Source of the DNA: Pezizomycotina sp. ARF18
Lineage: Eukaryota; Ascomycota
NCBI GenBank assembly: GCA_002224055.1
Contig: AZLU01000081.1
Location: forward strand, 128,199 to 166,256
Direction: 5' to 3'
DNA length: 38,058 bases
The position numbers and the translations under genes are program-made. Positions 1 to 14,034 of this stretch are shown here, piece by piece. The notes under the pieces are model-generated. The model saw only the letters and a program-made list of their open reading frames with translations. It did no database searches and was not told the DNA's origin. Numbering within the stretch: the stretch's first letter is position 1; each line of letters opens with the position of its first letter.

Positions 1-639
1 AAAAAAAAAGAGGTATAGATGAGCAATTTAAATACGGAAATGAATGCCGGTAAATAATAGTTTATTATAAAATACAGACAGGGTTCGGTTCATTTCGCAG
101 TGACCCACGTTATTGACAGACGCCCTTCCACGGTTGGAAAACGCGAGCAATTGTGATGGAAACCCTTGTAATACGCGCATCCATACTGCTGGCCTTATAT
201 AAATGAAATACAAAAATATACCCGGTACTTCTTAATCCAGTTTATATACCAATGACGGAGACATTACTTGGATTTAATTATTTACAATAGCGCCCATCAT
301 GAACCCTTGGGAGGGTACTTCGTTTACTACATTTCTTTCATATTATATAGATGAGAATGCTTTGTATATATGCATCTTAACAGCTTAAAACTTATCTGTA
401 TATAATTGATTTTATAATAATAGCTGTATTTATATATCTATAGACGTTTTAGTTCTGGCTGTGGCTTTTTTTTTTTTGTATCGGCAAGTTTAGATTACTG
501 TAGTAATCGTTAATTAAAATAACCATCGATCTAGTCTTGGCTAAAGATTATCGCAATTCTAAAAGGAGACCTTTTCAATATAAACGTCTGATCTTTCTCG
601 TGGGAGTTCATGGATGCAGACGGTTGTTTTGCCTGTTTA

Positions 640-670
<31 letters not shown>

Positions 671-3431
671 TTCTTTTCATTTCCCTTTCATGTAGTAATC
701 TCGCCCGTCAAAAAAATTTTTCCACTTACTTTTAAATCCACCTACCGTTCTTCGGTTCTTGTATCCTGTAGTTTGACACCGTTATATCGATGTAGTTAAC
801 CTGTTGGATTTTTAAAACTCTTCAGGAATCTGCCCACTCCAAGATATCAACCAATTTACTTTACAAACTGAGAAAAAAAAGAAAACGCAAGGCGGAGAAA
901 TTTAAAAGAAGAGCAAAGAAATACCAATTTCCCGTGCGTAACTAGTTTAAGTAAAGCTTAGATTGGTATGACTGGGGGGCAAGTGATAAGTTCGTACAGC
1001 CACTTCTATTTATATATATAAAGCCGTTTATATAACGAGGATCTGCCGTGCAGACTACGGTAGAAGAATTATTTCTCCGAGCGTTTAACTATAAATTTAA
1101 AAATAAGAAGGGGAGGGGGAAAAATGAGACCACTACTTTAACACGAATCGGTACCTATATTATAGTAAAAAATTAGCCAATATAAGTCGTCGACGTTTTT
1201 AAATTTTTAATTCTAGGCGAGCTGCTAAAATATACTTCTTTTTAAAATTTGTTTTGCAGATCAACAGGTGGGAATGTCCACTGAAACACCTACCTCTCGT
1301 GTGTGTGTGTGTTGATAGGTATACATAAATAATATTTAATGCGGTTTTTTTTTTTTTTTTTTGTATAAAAAATAACAATATATATAAGTATAACACACAT
1401 AGGTATACCTAAAGTCCACGCGGTCGAATTTCCTCTCTGGCGCAGTTCTCCAGACACGAAGGGTCTTTTCCCGGGGACTCTGGTTGAGATCGGACATCAG
1501 TTAGTAGTCAGTACACTTCCTTTCGGACAGCTGTTAAAAGTTGAAAGTAATAACAACATTGTCGTTAATAATAATTTTCAAGTATCATGGTATCGCCCAA
1601 GCCGCAGAAAAGCTCTTTGCTTTGTAAACATCAACTGTAGAACCTGTAGGAGCCTGCTTGTTCACCTAATAGAACAGACGTCCTCCTGAGTTAGAAAATC
1701 GGAAACTTACAATAAATACAAGTTGCGATTTTCTTCTTGTATTCTTGCTTTACCTGTCTTTCAAGTATATCTTTCTTATACATCGGAATATATATGTATA
1801 TATATATATAAATATACTAAGTCGTAATGTTCGTAGCGCATCTATATATAATTAAATATAATTTATTTTAAGACTGATTTACAAGTTTTTTTTTATTATA
1901 ATTTTTTTATTGTTTATACTCTCAAGTGATACCAAGGAGAAGAAGCATTACCCACAAGAAACTAAAACCGAGACTATCGCAAACGGAAATGCTTTCTAGA
2001 ATCAAGAGATCTCATTTTCCGCATTATCGTGTCGTCGAACTACGGGAGGGTTCGAAGTTGCAAGTTGATTAGTTGTTCTGATGGGCATTGAAACTTTGTT
2101 TAGATCCAAGTCTCTGGAATCCGAATACATGACGACAGCTTACCCAAGATGACCAAACATCACTAATACCAAAAAAAAAAAAAAAAAAAAGGAGGGAGGG
2201 CTTCCTCTGATCCTCCACAGATCTGAATTCTAGGGACGTTTATTACCACCATCGATTCAATACACACAAAGCCTCAAAGTATTAAAAATTGAACATTCTC
2301 GTCAACCTTCGTAGGTTACTTCCATTGAAAGACTGGAAAGAAAGCGACGATATCGGTGAGAAGAGCGTGTTTAAAACAAGGAGAGGGGAGGAGAAACACC
2401 ATGCAACAGGTTGCAAGGGCATCTTTTGAACTTTGAAGGCGAAGGCGAGACAAGGTATTCCACTCCAACTGACGCTGATGACTCTGTGCATATAGGCAAT
2501 GCAAGGAAAGATCTCTTTCTTTATTTATTAAATTTTTTTTTGCGCATTTTCATTATTCCTTCTTTGTATGGGGACGGTGCCGTCTCTTCAATTGAATCTT
2601 CAATATCCCAAAGTCCTTTCCGCAGTTATCTTATTTTATTTTTCATTTGTTTATTTACATCATTAATTATTTATTCTTATATAAATTGGTCCGAGACTAA
2701 TATAAATAAACGTAAAATAAACCAAAGAAATAAATAAACTAGACGATGCAAAAATTAGTTTCAGCTAGTCAGGGAACATGCTGAGATTCTCTTCTCCGAT
2801 CCAATAATGTCGGGTCGAGTGTAATTGTGTATACGTGAACGAATTACAAGGAGGAAAAAAAAAAAAAAAAAAAGAGAAAAAGGAAAAACATAAAATGCAG
2901 AGCCGGCTGGTATCTTTGCACGAAATAATTCTGAGACAGCGCCCGATAAAGGTAAAAACGGTCACCGGGGTTTACTGTGCTCGGAAAGTATCCATCATCC
3001 ACTCATTCCTTTTCCCTGACGCTTGCTATTCAACAGCGATCAAGGTAATGATTACATCAAGGATCAAAACGCACCCTTGTGCTTTAGTAGTAGTACAGGG
3101 AGATGTATAAATTAACAACAACAATAATAAACACTAGGAAAGCAAAAATTAGGTAGTAAATAAATATATTTTCTACGTATATTCTCTTTTATACAGAGAA
3201 GGAGCCTTGAGGGTTATAGACTTTATTACAATTTGCACCTTTTAACAGGCGCTAAAATTCGTGTATGTAAATATTGCGCAATTGCATAAGCGAGGTGTTG
3301 GCTGTTAACCACAATCGGTAAGTGATCGAGTAGAGACGTCCGACCACTTCAGAAGGCTGATATGTAACTGCCGGTGTTCTGCTTCTTTCATTTGAAAGGA
3401 AGAAAGGAAGAAAGGAAAAAAGGAAGAAAGG

Positions 3432-3464
<33 letters not shown>

Positions 3465-4145
3465 CAGGGTTGGAGGAGGGGGAGCTGGTTTACGGAGAGA
3501 AAGAAAGAACGAGAGCAGATTCTGGTCCGCTGTTGCGTCTAAAGTAGGTACTCGTGGTCATGGGGGTCTGTCGGGATTCCTTTTGCCAGGATATCCCATG
3601 GCTACTCGGAAGATTTGTCTGGCGCCGTGGTTGCCTGGCAGCAGGTATACAGATAGGTGAAGCAAATACGTGCACCACAGCAAATTTAAATATTTCACTG
3701 ACAGCGTGTAGAAGAATACTGTCGTAGATGCTTGTTGTCAGACACAAAAATAAAGGAACCTTGTGATATCATTATTCTCCATCTGGCGTGGAATACCAGG
3801 AGAAGATTTATCTATAATAATATATATATTATATTTATATATACAGCTATTTTTCTCAGAAGTTACTTATTTAAGTAGTACAATCTTTTTCGAACCGATG
3901 GTTAGCAAGCTGCATCCATGACTCGGCAAGTCATCGGTAATGATCTTATACCATTTGCACTTTTACACATTTGATCCGTCTAACCCATGTTCACCTTCAC
4001 AAGCATGAGGTCTCTTTTCATTTTGTGTCAGTATACTTACTTCTGAATATATAAAGTAGCAATAATATGAAATATAAATTTCCAAGAATACTTACGTAGA
4101 TAAGGATGTGAAACAATAAATGACTCGGCCCCATTTTATTCCCTA

Positions 4146-4177
<32 letters not shown>

Positions 4178-4353
4178 GATTTCTCTTCCCTAGATCTTAG
4201 GGATTTATTTACTATTTACCATTTATCATTTATTATTGTAAATAATGCCACTTCTGCCTTTCTACTTCTGTAATAATTAAGTATTATATGTATATATTCA
4301 CTAAAGACCTCGAGACTCTGCTACAATCATCATCATAAATCTATCTACACAAT

Positions 4354-4355
4354 TT

Positions 4356-4387
<32 letters not shown>

Positions 4388-4389
4388 TC
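4354..4389. repeat. TTTC tetranucleotide microsatellite
   Basis: Uninterrupted CTTT/TTTC units run for about 36 bases, roughly 150 bases after a 29-base T run at 4149-4177. This is a plain pyrimidine-strand microsatellite in non-coding DNA. Confidence 0.9.
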
Positions 4390-5575
4390 GCATTTTTATC
4401 CCCTGTTAGTGTTCAACTTGGCCTTTTTTTGGACCCTACTACTGCTACTCGCTCTAAGTATATTTCTTTTACACCTTCCCATCCTCGAACAAACCCCGCC
4501 CCTTCCATTTTCCAAGCTCTTATTGTCCCGTTTTCCGAGCCGGTACTCCCATGGTACTAACCGCCTCGAACCCACGGACGGCCTACTGACACGCGACCAA
4601 CATTTAATATATAGACATATATGTATATTTCATAGTAACACCTCTCCGAAGTTTCATGTTATTCCACCCCCGTCCACCGCGGCCCCAGTCTCAACGTGTT
4701 GAAAACCTGGTTCAATAGAACTAAACAACAACCTTTTAAAACGAAATACTCAAAATAAATGGAGTTTTTTTTTTTTTTTTTTTTTTTTTGTAATATAATA
4801 AACATGCCGAGTTGCTCTATTTCATACCTCCGGCCGGAAGAATTGACAGATAGAGTAATTAAATAGTAGCATCATATATTGACTAAAATATATATATCAC
4901 GGGTATATTTTGAGAGAAAACGTCATGCATTAATTTGTATCTTTATCACCACTTGTTAATTTCCATGAGACATTAACGATCTAGTGAAAAACTAGCCATG
5001 TGAAAAAGCTATAGTCAGAAAGGATATAATTAGTACTCGTGTACTCGTTACCTATAGATTTCTTGTTATTCATCGTTAATTTTGTTGTCTCGTGACTTTA
5101 TATATTTATTCATTTATTCATTTTTCTATAAAAAGTATTGGTTTATCATCTAAATGTTCATGTATGGTTTGTTTTCTCCGCTTGTACCTGAGGTATTATA
5201 TTGTTATATCTTATGTTATTATATATACTCTGATAGATAGAAAATGTTAAGTTGTATAACGAAGTACACTTCATATATAATTTGAACTCGTCGAATCTGA
5301 GCTATCAGGAGGAAAAGGCAATATTCCTTCCTGCTCCACTTACTCCGAGGAGGAGGCAAGAAAATAATATAATACTGGAAAACGTGTCAACAGGCACGTT
5401 TCAATGGCTTGTAGATAAGATTGAATGTTTCACTAGATTGAGAATTTATTCCATTTTCCGTCCTTGTTTTAATCATTAATAGGATGGTAAATACCTAGGA
5501 ACTTAATTGGATAGGCTATCTATATATTATATATAGGTATATACTCGCGTCCTCGGACTTCAATTATATACTTTA

Positions 5576-5606
<31 letters not shown>
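5576..5606. repeat. T19/A12 homopolymer junction
   Basis: Nineteen T followed immediately by twelve A in gene-poor DNA; self-complementary over at least 12 bases. Confidence 0.9.
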
Positions 5607-5866
5607 CAGTGGGAATTAAAATGTAACAGGTCTACTATACAACAATGTAATAAAATATACCGACCTAATACTAAGGGCCATATTTTCCCTTTACTCTTTC
5701 CTTATCGACTTTCCTTTTTCACCGTCAAGCACGTGTTGAGAATCTCGCATCATCGTTCAGGCGAACTTCTGGATCGGCGCTCTCAAACCGCGGAGCGCGT
5801 AAAACATCAATGCACACCCTTATATAGACCGACGATTGAAGTTCTCAGAGGTTCTTATACCCGGTT

Positions 5867-5885
5867 GTAAGCATGACATGCTTAC
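5867..5885. promoter_or_regulatory. 19-bp perfect palindrome GTAAGCATG-A-CATGCTTAC
   Basis: Two 9-base arms are exact reverse complements around a single A. The flanks are non-coding and locally less AT-rich than the surroundings (5720-5940). A perfect palindrome of this size suits a dimeric transcription factor site, but no regulated gene is identified beside it; the nearest candidate is the weak ORF at 6100. Function is inferred only from symmetry. Confidence 0.35.
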
Positions 5886-6099
5886 TTAGGCCTGCCTAGT
5901 TGTCCCGAGAGGTTAGCCAAGACACAGAAGTGTTTAGGCTGTGCACATTGATATTTCGTATATTACTGCGATGTAATACCTAAATAGTTGGTGGATATAT
6001 TAAGCAATATACTTCATTATTAAATTTATACTTCTTAAGGACAATAAGAATATCTTTGATAATCTTTACTCGTACATTCCTACGATAGACGCCGAAGAC

Positions 6100-6258
6100 A
6101 TGAGCTATTTATTTTTGAAGAAACGACAGGAAAGAGCTCTAGATACGCAACCGCCCCAAGAAGACGCCATTTTTGAAGCAGATCCGCGGATAAAAAAAGA
6201 AAAAAAAAAAAAAGAAAAAAAGAGAGATAAAGACGAACGGAGGAAAGACCAAAATTAG
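6100..6258 (+). CDS. Weak small ORF, lysine-rich tail, or last exon of an unknown gene
   Basis: An ATG opens 52 codons ending in TAG. The product starts MSYLFLKKRQERALDTQPPQ and ends in a Lys/Glu/Arg-rich tail encoded partly by an A-rich tract at 6191-6227. The first 30 residues look like ordinary protein, the tail like a low-complexity basic end. It is convergent with the histone acetyltransferase gene that ends at 6389. I recognise no family. It could be a chance ORF or the terminal exon of a spliced gene whose upstream exons I could not find. Confidence 0.2.
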   Translation: MSYLFLKKRQERALDTQPPQEDAIFEADPRIKKEKKKKEKKRDKDERRKDQN

Positions 6259-6388
6259 AATGGAGTAACTATGTCCCTGAAGAATAAAGGTACAAAATTA
6301 GTTGAGACCGCTGTGCCTACCGGTTCCATATCCCAAAACAAAAGAAAAGGAGAATAGACGGGACGTAAGAGAACTCCTCCAGCCGCTG

Positions 6389-9743
<3,355 letters not shown>

Positions 9744-10423
9744 TGCGACTGGTTTACTGTGAGAGCCGCGATAGTAGCAGGATATATGTTATGACAACAG
9801 CGGGATAACTATCTCTCCTGCTAATACACAGTCCCCTTGAGACGAGATCGCAATTCCGTGATGCCGTCGGATTATGATGTACCGTGAACGAGCCGTGAAG
9901 TAAAGCAAGACTGGGCCGGGGTAGGATTGTCTCGTGCGTATATCAGAGATTCGTTCCTGAAAGTGCGCCGTTGAGGTGTTACCGATGTCGAGGTCGAAAT
10001 ATTCCAACCAAATCCTGGATCAATTTCTAGCGGTAGCAAGGTTGCCGAAAAAAAAAAGAAGAAATAAAGGCACACGCGAGCGACAACAAGCGAGTAATCT
10101 GAAATCGCTGGATCCCGGTGTTTATTAGGAGATATTTATAATTATACCTGGCGGAGAGGATAGTTAACGTCAAGGACACCGTTGTCGATAAATAAGAGAG
10201 AAAGTTTTTGTTAGGTGTGAAAGAAGGGAACTTTTTATTAATTCTGGGGGGACGCGCCGAAAAGAAATTAAAAAAAAAAAAAAAAAGGAAAGAAAGAAAA
10301 GAAAAAAAAAAAGGATAAGAAGGAAAAAGGAACGAAAGGCGGAGGAGGGGCAAAAAAGAAAGAAAAAATATTTATAATCAATGTTGTAGTGCTTACGTAA
10401 TAAATATCAAAAAATCGAAAAAA
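9744..10423. other. Intergenic region upstream of the acetyltransferase
   Basis: This holds the acetyltransferase promoter region (minus strand) and the 3' side of the next minus-strand gene. A purine-rich stretch of A runs broken by G covers about 10260-10370. I see no convincing coding frame. Confidence 0.45.
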
Positions 10424-11176
10424 TCAAAAAAAATTTTGTCTACCACTTACGTTTACGCCAATCAGAAACCCGACATGTATTTTCATGGATATCTGATATA
10501 TTCCCAGAAACGAACCCAAAATAACTCCAAAGCACAAGAACTCAACGCACGACGACATTGCATAATGATTCCCTTCGAGACTCTTATACCTTACGGCGTC
10601 GTTATTACGGTAAAACCAAGAATCGCCAATTAGACTATAGTTGCCTAATGTCCCTTTCCGTACCTTCACTGTTCACGAGCTGATCAGGTGTCGATTTTCC
10701 CTCGAAAACTTCTAGATGTTCACGATCGCCGGCGTAGGCATGCACTCGCTCAATTATGTCACGAACGGTTGGAAACCAAAGAGACGCGGTCTCGATACTG
10801 GGATAGGGTAAGGCATCCAATATATTTCCCCTCCCCGGCACCCTCGAATTTCAGTAGCCATCTATAGACATTCGGGAATGGTTTTGATCTTCAATACGAG
10901 CTAAACCTCAAAACTTCGTTTCCGAACAGCAAAGTACGTCTCACACCTTGATAACTGCCAGCTAGTACCGTGCTGCTGGTGGACTCCGTCGTCCTTTTTT
11001 TCCTCTTCAAAACTTCGATGAGAAACTTACGCCTTTTCTATACTTACCACTCCGCGCCCCTTAGTGATGCTCCGAGATCAACGTTTGACGAATCAATGGC
11101 GTGGCCAGACTGACCAGGCTAGAGCTCCCGAAGGCTTCGAAACAAGCTCCAGATGGAGGGTATGGCCCCGTCAAGT
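10424..11176 (-). CDS. Unidentified multi-exon protein gene (partial model)
   Basis: I do not recognise the product, but several stretches look coding and are separated by good splice sites. Exon 11176-11048 reads DLTGPYPPSGACFEAFGSSS and continues to a GTAAGT donor. An exon ending at 10907 encodes VLKRKKRTTESTSSTVLAGS and GVRRTLLFGNEVL. Exon 10861-10664 encodes NILDALPYPSIETASLWFPT and VRDIIERVHAYAGDREHLEV, followed by a GTACGG donor. The last piece, to 10424, includes a hydrophobic stretch (EFLCFGVILGSFLGIYQI) that could be a membrane segment, though its frame is uncertain. The upstream end is unknown; 11177-11986 may hold further exons. Frame slips make the joins approximate. Confidence 0.4.
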
Positions 11177-11986
11177 CTTTTTTTTTTTTTTTATGCGATC
11201 ACTTTCCACTTATCTTAGAATGCAAGCAAATTTCCTTAGCACCACACTAACATCTTCTACAGCTTGAGAAACGTATCAATTAATATTAATTAAGCCCCAC
11301 TCTACGAAACCGGCCGATCTTGGGATGTAACAAAACGTGCCAGCGCTTGAATAGTTGAGAATATTTGTATCATAATATCGAAATATCGTCTTGTCGTCGT
11401 CCACTCTGCCATTCAAGCGACATGGATATATATTTTTCCTCTTCACCGAGAAAAATAGAACTGAAGGCACACCGTTTCTTTTCCTCCTTCCTATGCCTAT
11501 GGACAGGATATCATTTCAACTACCTTTCTCCAGAGATCATAAACAAACACTTGTGTGTTTATACATTTTTGTTTGCGTTCCGAAAATACAATAGATTCTG
11601 GAATTACCCAGCCGCATCGGCGCTTTAAATGATTTTTATTTCTGGAATATAGTCCCTCCTTGGCAAAGCCTAGTACCCCATGATGAATATATTCGGCTCT
11701 AAAATGAACGCTCACTGATTTGAAAGCAGGTATATTATATTTTACGCAAGGAATTATCGCTGAGGGTACGAAGCAAGCGGATATCATAGGAGATGAACAT
11801 TAACCTCTCGTTGTATATGCTTTTGATACTCCGTGGAATTCTGGGTCTATAAAACTTGGGTAAAAGTAGAAAAAAAAAAAAAAAAAAAAAAGAAGTTTGA
11901 CAATGAAAGTTGGATGTTCTCGTGACAATGCTATAAAAGGGTCATGGCTTTATACCACCTCGACCTCAGGCGAAAGAGTAGTAAGC

Positions 11987-13295
11987 TCATATCTTCTCAT
12001 GTATTTCTCCTACGTCCGACGGTCTTACAGTATCGGGTACTTGAGAACCACCTTCTATCAACGAGTGGTCCGTTTTATCTCCTTCGGTGTCCTGGTGCTC
12101 GTCGGTGCTTTTCTTGAATATTTCCAATGGTCGCACTTCCAGAGGCGAGACCTTGTCGTCATCTTCGTCACTTTCTGCGCAAATATCGTCCTCGTCGTCT
12201 GACATATGAAGATCCGAGTTATTTAAGCTCTCTTTGAGAAGATTGATTACATCGTCCTCATCATCGGATGATCCAACAGCATCTTCAGTGTCATCTTCTG
12301 CATCTGCTTTCTCTAGGAGGATCGGATTAACATCTTCAGAAGACGCCGCAGAATCGTTCAGCGCTGGTATTTCGTCATTTGCACCCTAAATAATGATCGT
12401 AATGTTAAAAAAAAAGAACAAGAAGAAAATGTTCCCTTTCAATAAAGGCATTGCTATAGTGGAATTACACCATGCGAACGCGAGAAACAAGGAACTTAAC
12501 AGATTTGACTGACCTTGCTATCCATGACGAATACCTCATCTTCTTCAGCATCCAGATGTTCCACCAATAGGCCTTCGCCTTCTTCGTCTTCAGGCCTAGA
12601 CTGTTCTGTAATAGATGGCCGTTTACCAGAACATGAACCTGAGGCCCTGCTCTTCAGGTTGAGAGGCCGAATTGCAGAAAAGATTCCCGCCTCGTTCCTC
12701 CAGCTATCGTCGGGGGTATGGTGATCGTTCTGTTAAAGGAGAAAAATATTTAGATCAGTATGTGTTTTACTGAATAACCAGTCGACCCGAAAGCACTTCA
12801 TCCAAAATTTGAAGGATACAGCGAGGAACTTTGTATATGTGAGTGATGATATAACCAAAGGAAGTGAAAGGGAAAAGATTCTGGGTCAAAGGGCGAGAAG
12901 ATTTCTTCAGTGATAAAGAGGGGAATATTGATTGTGGACAAGAAAAACGGCGACATTGGACGCAGGTTATCGTCACAAGTAATAAGATTACGCTGTCCCT
13001 CAAATGAGGAAGGGCTGCGTTTATATATCATATACTCGCTTTCTTATAGGAAAAACTCTGAAGATAGTATGAAGACTGAAGGAGGATCCGGAAGAGACAG
13101 AGGCCTTCGATTGACGTGTCTCAAGTTGACATAGACAATGTAGAGAAAAGAGAGAGGATGCATGGTTCGGCTCAGTTCAGCGCAGGCGTACTTTCGTGAT
13201 CGCATATTCCACGGCACTTCGGATTTCGCACCCAAATCATCAAATGGACAATCGTCAAAAGTGAAAACACTCTCTCAGACAAACGAGGGTGTTTG
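11987..13295 (-). CDS. Unidentified acidic, multi-exon protein gene (5' end missing)
   Basis: Three exons are supportable. Exon 13295-13192 encodes KHPRLSERVF, then after a frame slip FTFDDCPFDDLGAKSEVPW. Exon 12729-12514 starts NDHHTPDDSWRNEAGIFSAI and ends DEVFVMDSK. The last exon, 12385-11987, is strongly acidic (SSDDEDDVINLLKESLNNSD, then SDDEDDICAESDEDDDKVSP) and ends GEIHEKI. The intron 12386-12513 and the acceptor at 12730-12732 have clean GT..AG signals. A slip close to the end could instead give a tail ending SPEVEVV near 11930. Residues between the first two exons (12733-13191) are unresolved. Acidic Ser/Asp clusters suit a CK2-phosphorylated nuclear protein, but that is only compositional; I recognise no domain. 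The gene lies between the acetyltransferase side and the SAPS gene, all on the same strand. Confidence 0.5.
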
Positions 13296-14034
13296 CTAAA
13301 GACAAACAAAAAAGAAATAAATAAATTATAGGGAAAATATATCCCTTTTGGCTTTTCATTGATAATTTAGCCGGATTTAATCCTTTTATGTCCACCGTGA
13401 AGAAGCCATTCAGGCTTGATAAGCGGTAATGGCAACCAGTGTGCAGTTGGAAAAGACAATAAGGCGGGACGGATTGCCAGGAACGCCAGGAGTGTGGAGA
13501 AGATATAAACGACAACATAGAAGATATCTTCTAGTAATGATAAAAAATAAATGCGAAGGTCAATAAAGGAAAATAGAGGGAGGATTGATACATAGTAGGA
13601 ATGTGTTCTCTTTTAAGGCGGAAGGGTAACATGAAGGTGGGGAGGGAGATGTCAAAAATGAGATAGGGATATCGCAGAAGCCCAAAGTTCCCCATGAGCA
13701 AGGTAAATAAATGTATACAAAAATTCTAGATCATTAGATCCGAGTAAGAGAAGAGGTGGAAGTAGACGAAGTTATCAAGGAAGAAAATAATATGAAAAAG
13801 CGGATATAGATCTCCGCAATTACTCCTCTATCCTTTTTACTTTATGTGTATTTTTGTGTATAGACTCTTACGTTTGCACAAGCAGTGCAAACATATAAAT
13901 GCAGTATCCAGCCTAATAGATATCTTGGAGAACGGGTTTTGGACTGAAAAAAAAAAAAAGGGGGAAAGAGATAACTCAAAAGAAAGGGAATCGTATAAAA
14001 AAACACAAAAGAAAGAGGGGAGGGCGTAATGGTA
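13296..14034. other. Intergenic or upstream exons of the acidic gene
   Basis: An open frame at 13255-13518 on the minus strand (SSPHSWRSWQSVPPYCLFQL and following) overlaps the acidic gene's first seen exon in another frame and does not look like a known protein. The rest is A-rich, with a run of 13 A at 13948-13960. Upstream exons or the promoter of the acidic gene probably lie here, but I cannot place them. Confidence 0.35.

Larger units (their letters stand above)
1..6099. other. Gene-poor AT-rich intergenic DNA
   Basis: I find no reading frame with recognisable protein content, no spliced gene model and no tRNA in this stretch on either strand. It is AT-rich and rich in simple repeats: TTTA units near 636-672, a TG run near 1299-1311, a TA run near 1795-1812, A runs at 2171-2190 and 3432-3460 (the latter preceded by GGAAGAAA units), a T run at 4149-4177, TTTC units at 4354-4389, and a T19/A12 junction at 5576-5606. 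The ORFs that exist are low-complexity or leucine/phenylalanine-rich products of T runs. A long UTR or a lineage-specific non-coding RNA cannot be excluded. Confidence 0.6.

Noticed and set aside
2411-2737. Plus-strand 108-codon ORF in the left flank
   Set aside because: Its second half is a Phe/Leu/Ile-rich translation of AT-rich DNA, no splice-linked neighbours were found, and no known family fits.
11497-11787. Minus-strand 96-codon ORF between the two unknown genes
   Set aside because: No recognisable domain and no good splice links; kept only as possible upstream exon sequence of the gene at 10424.
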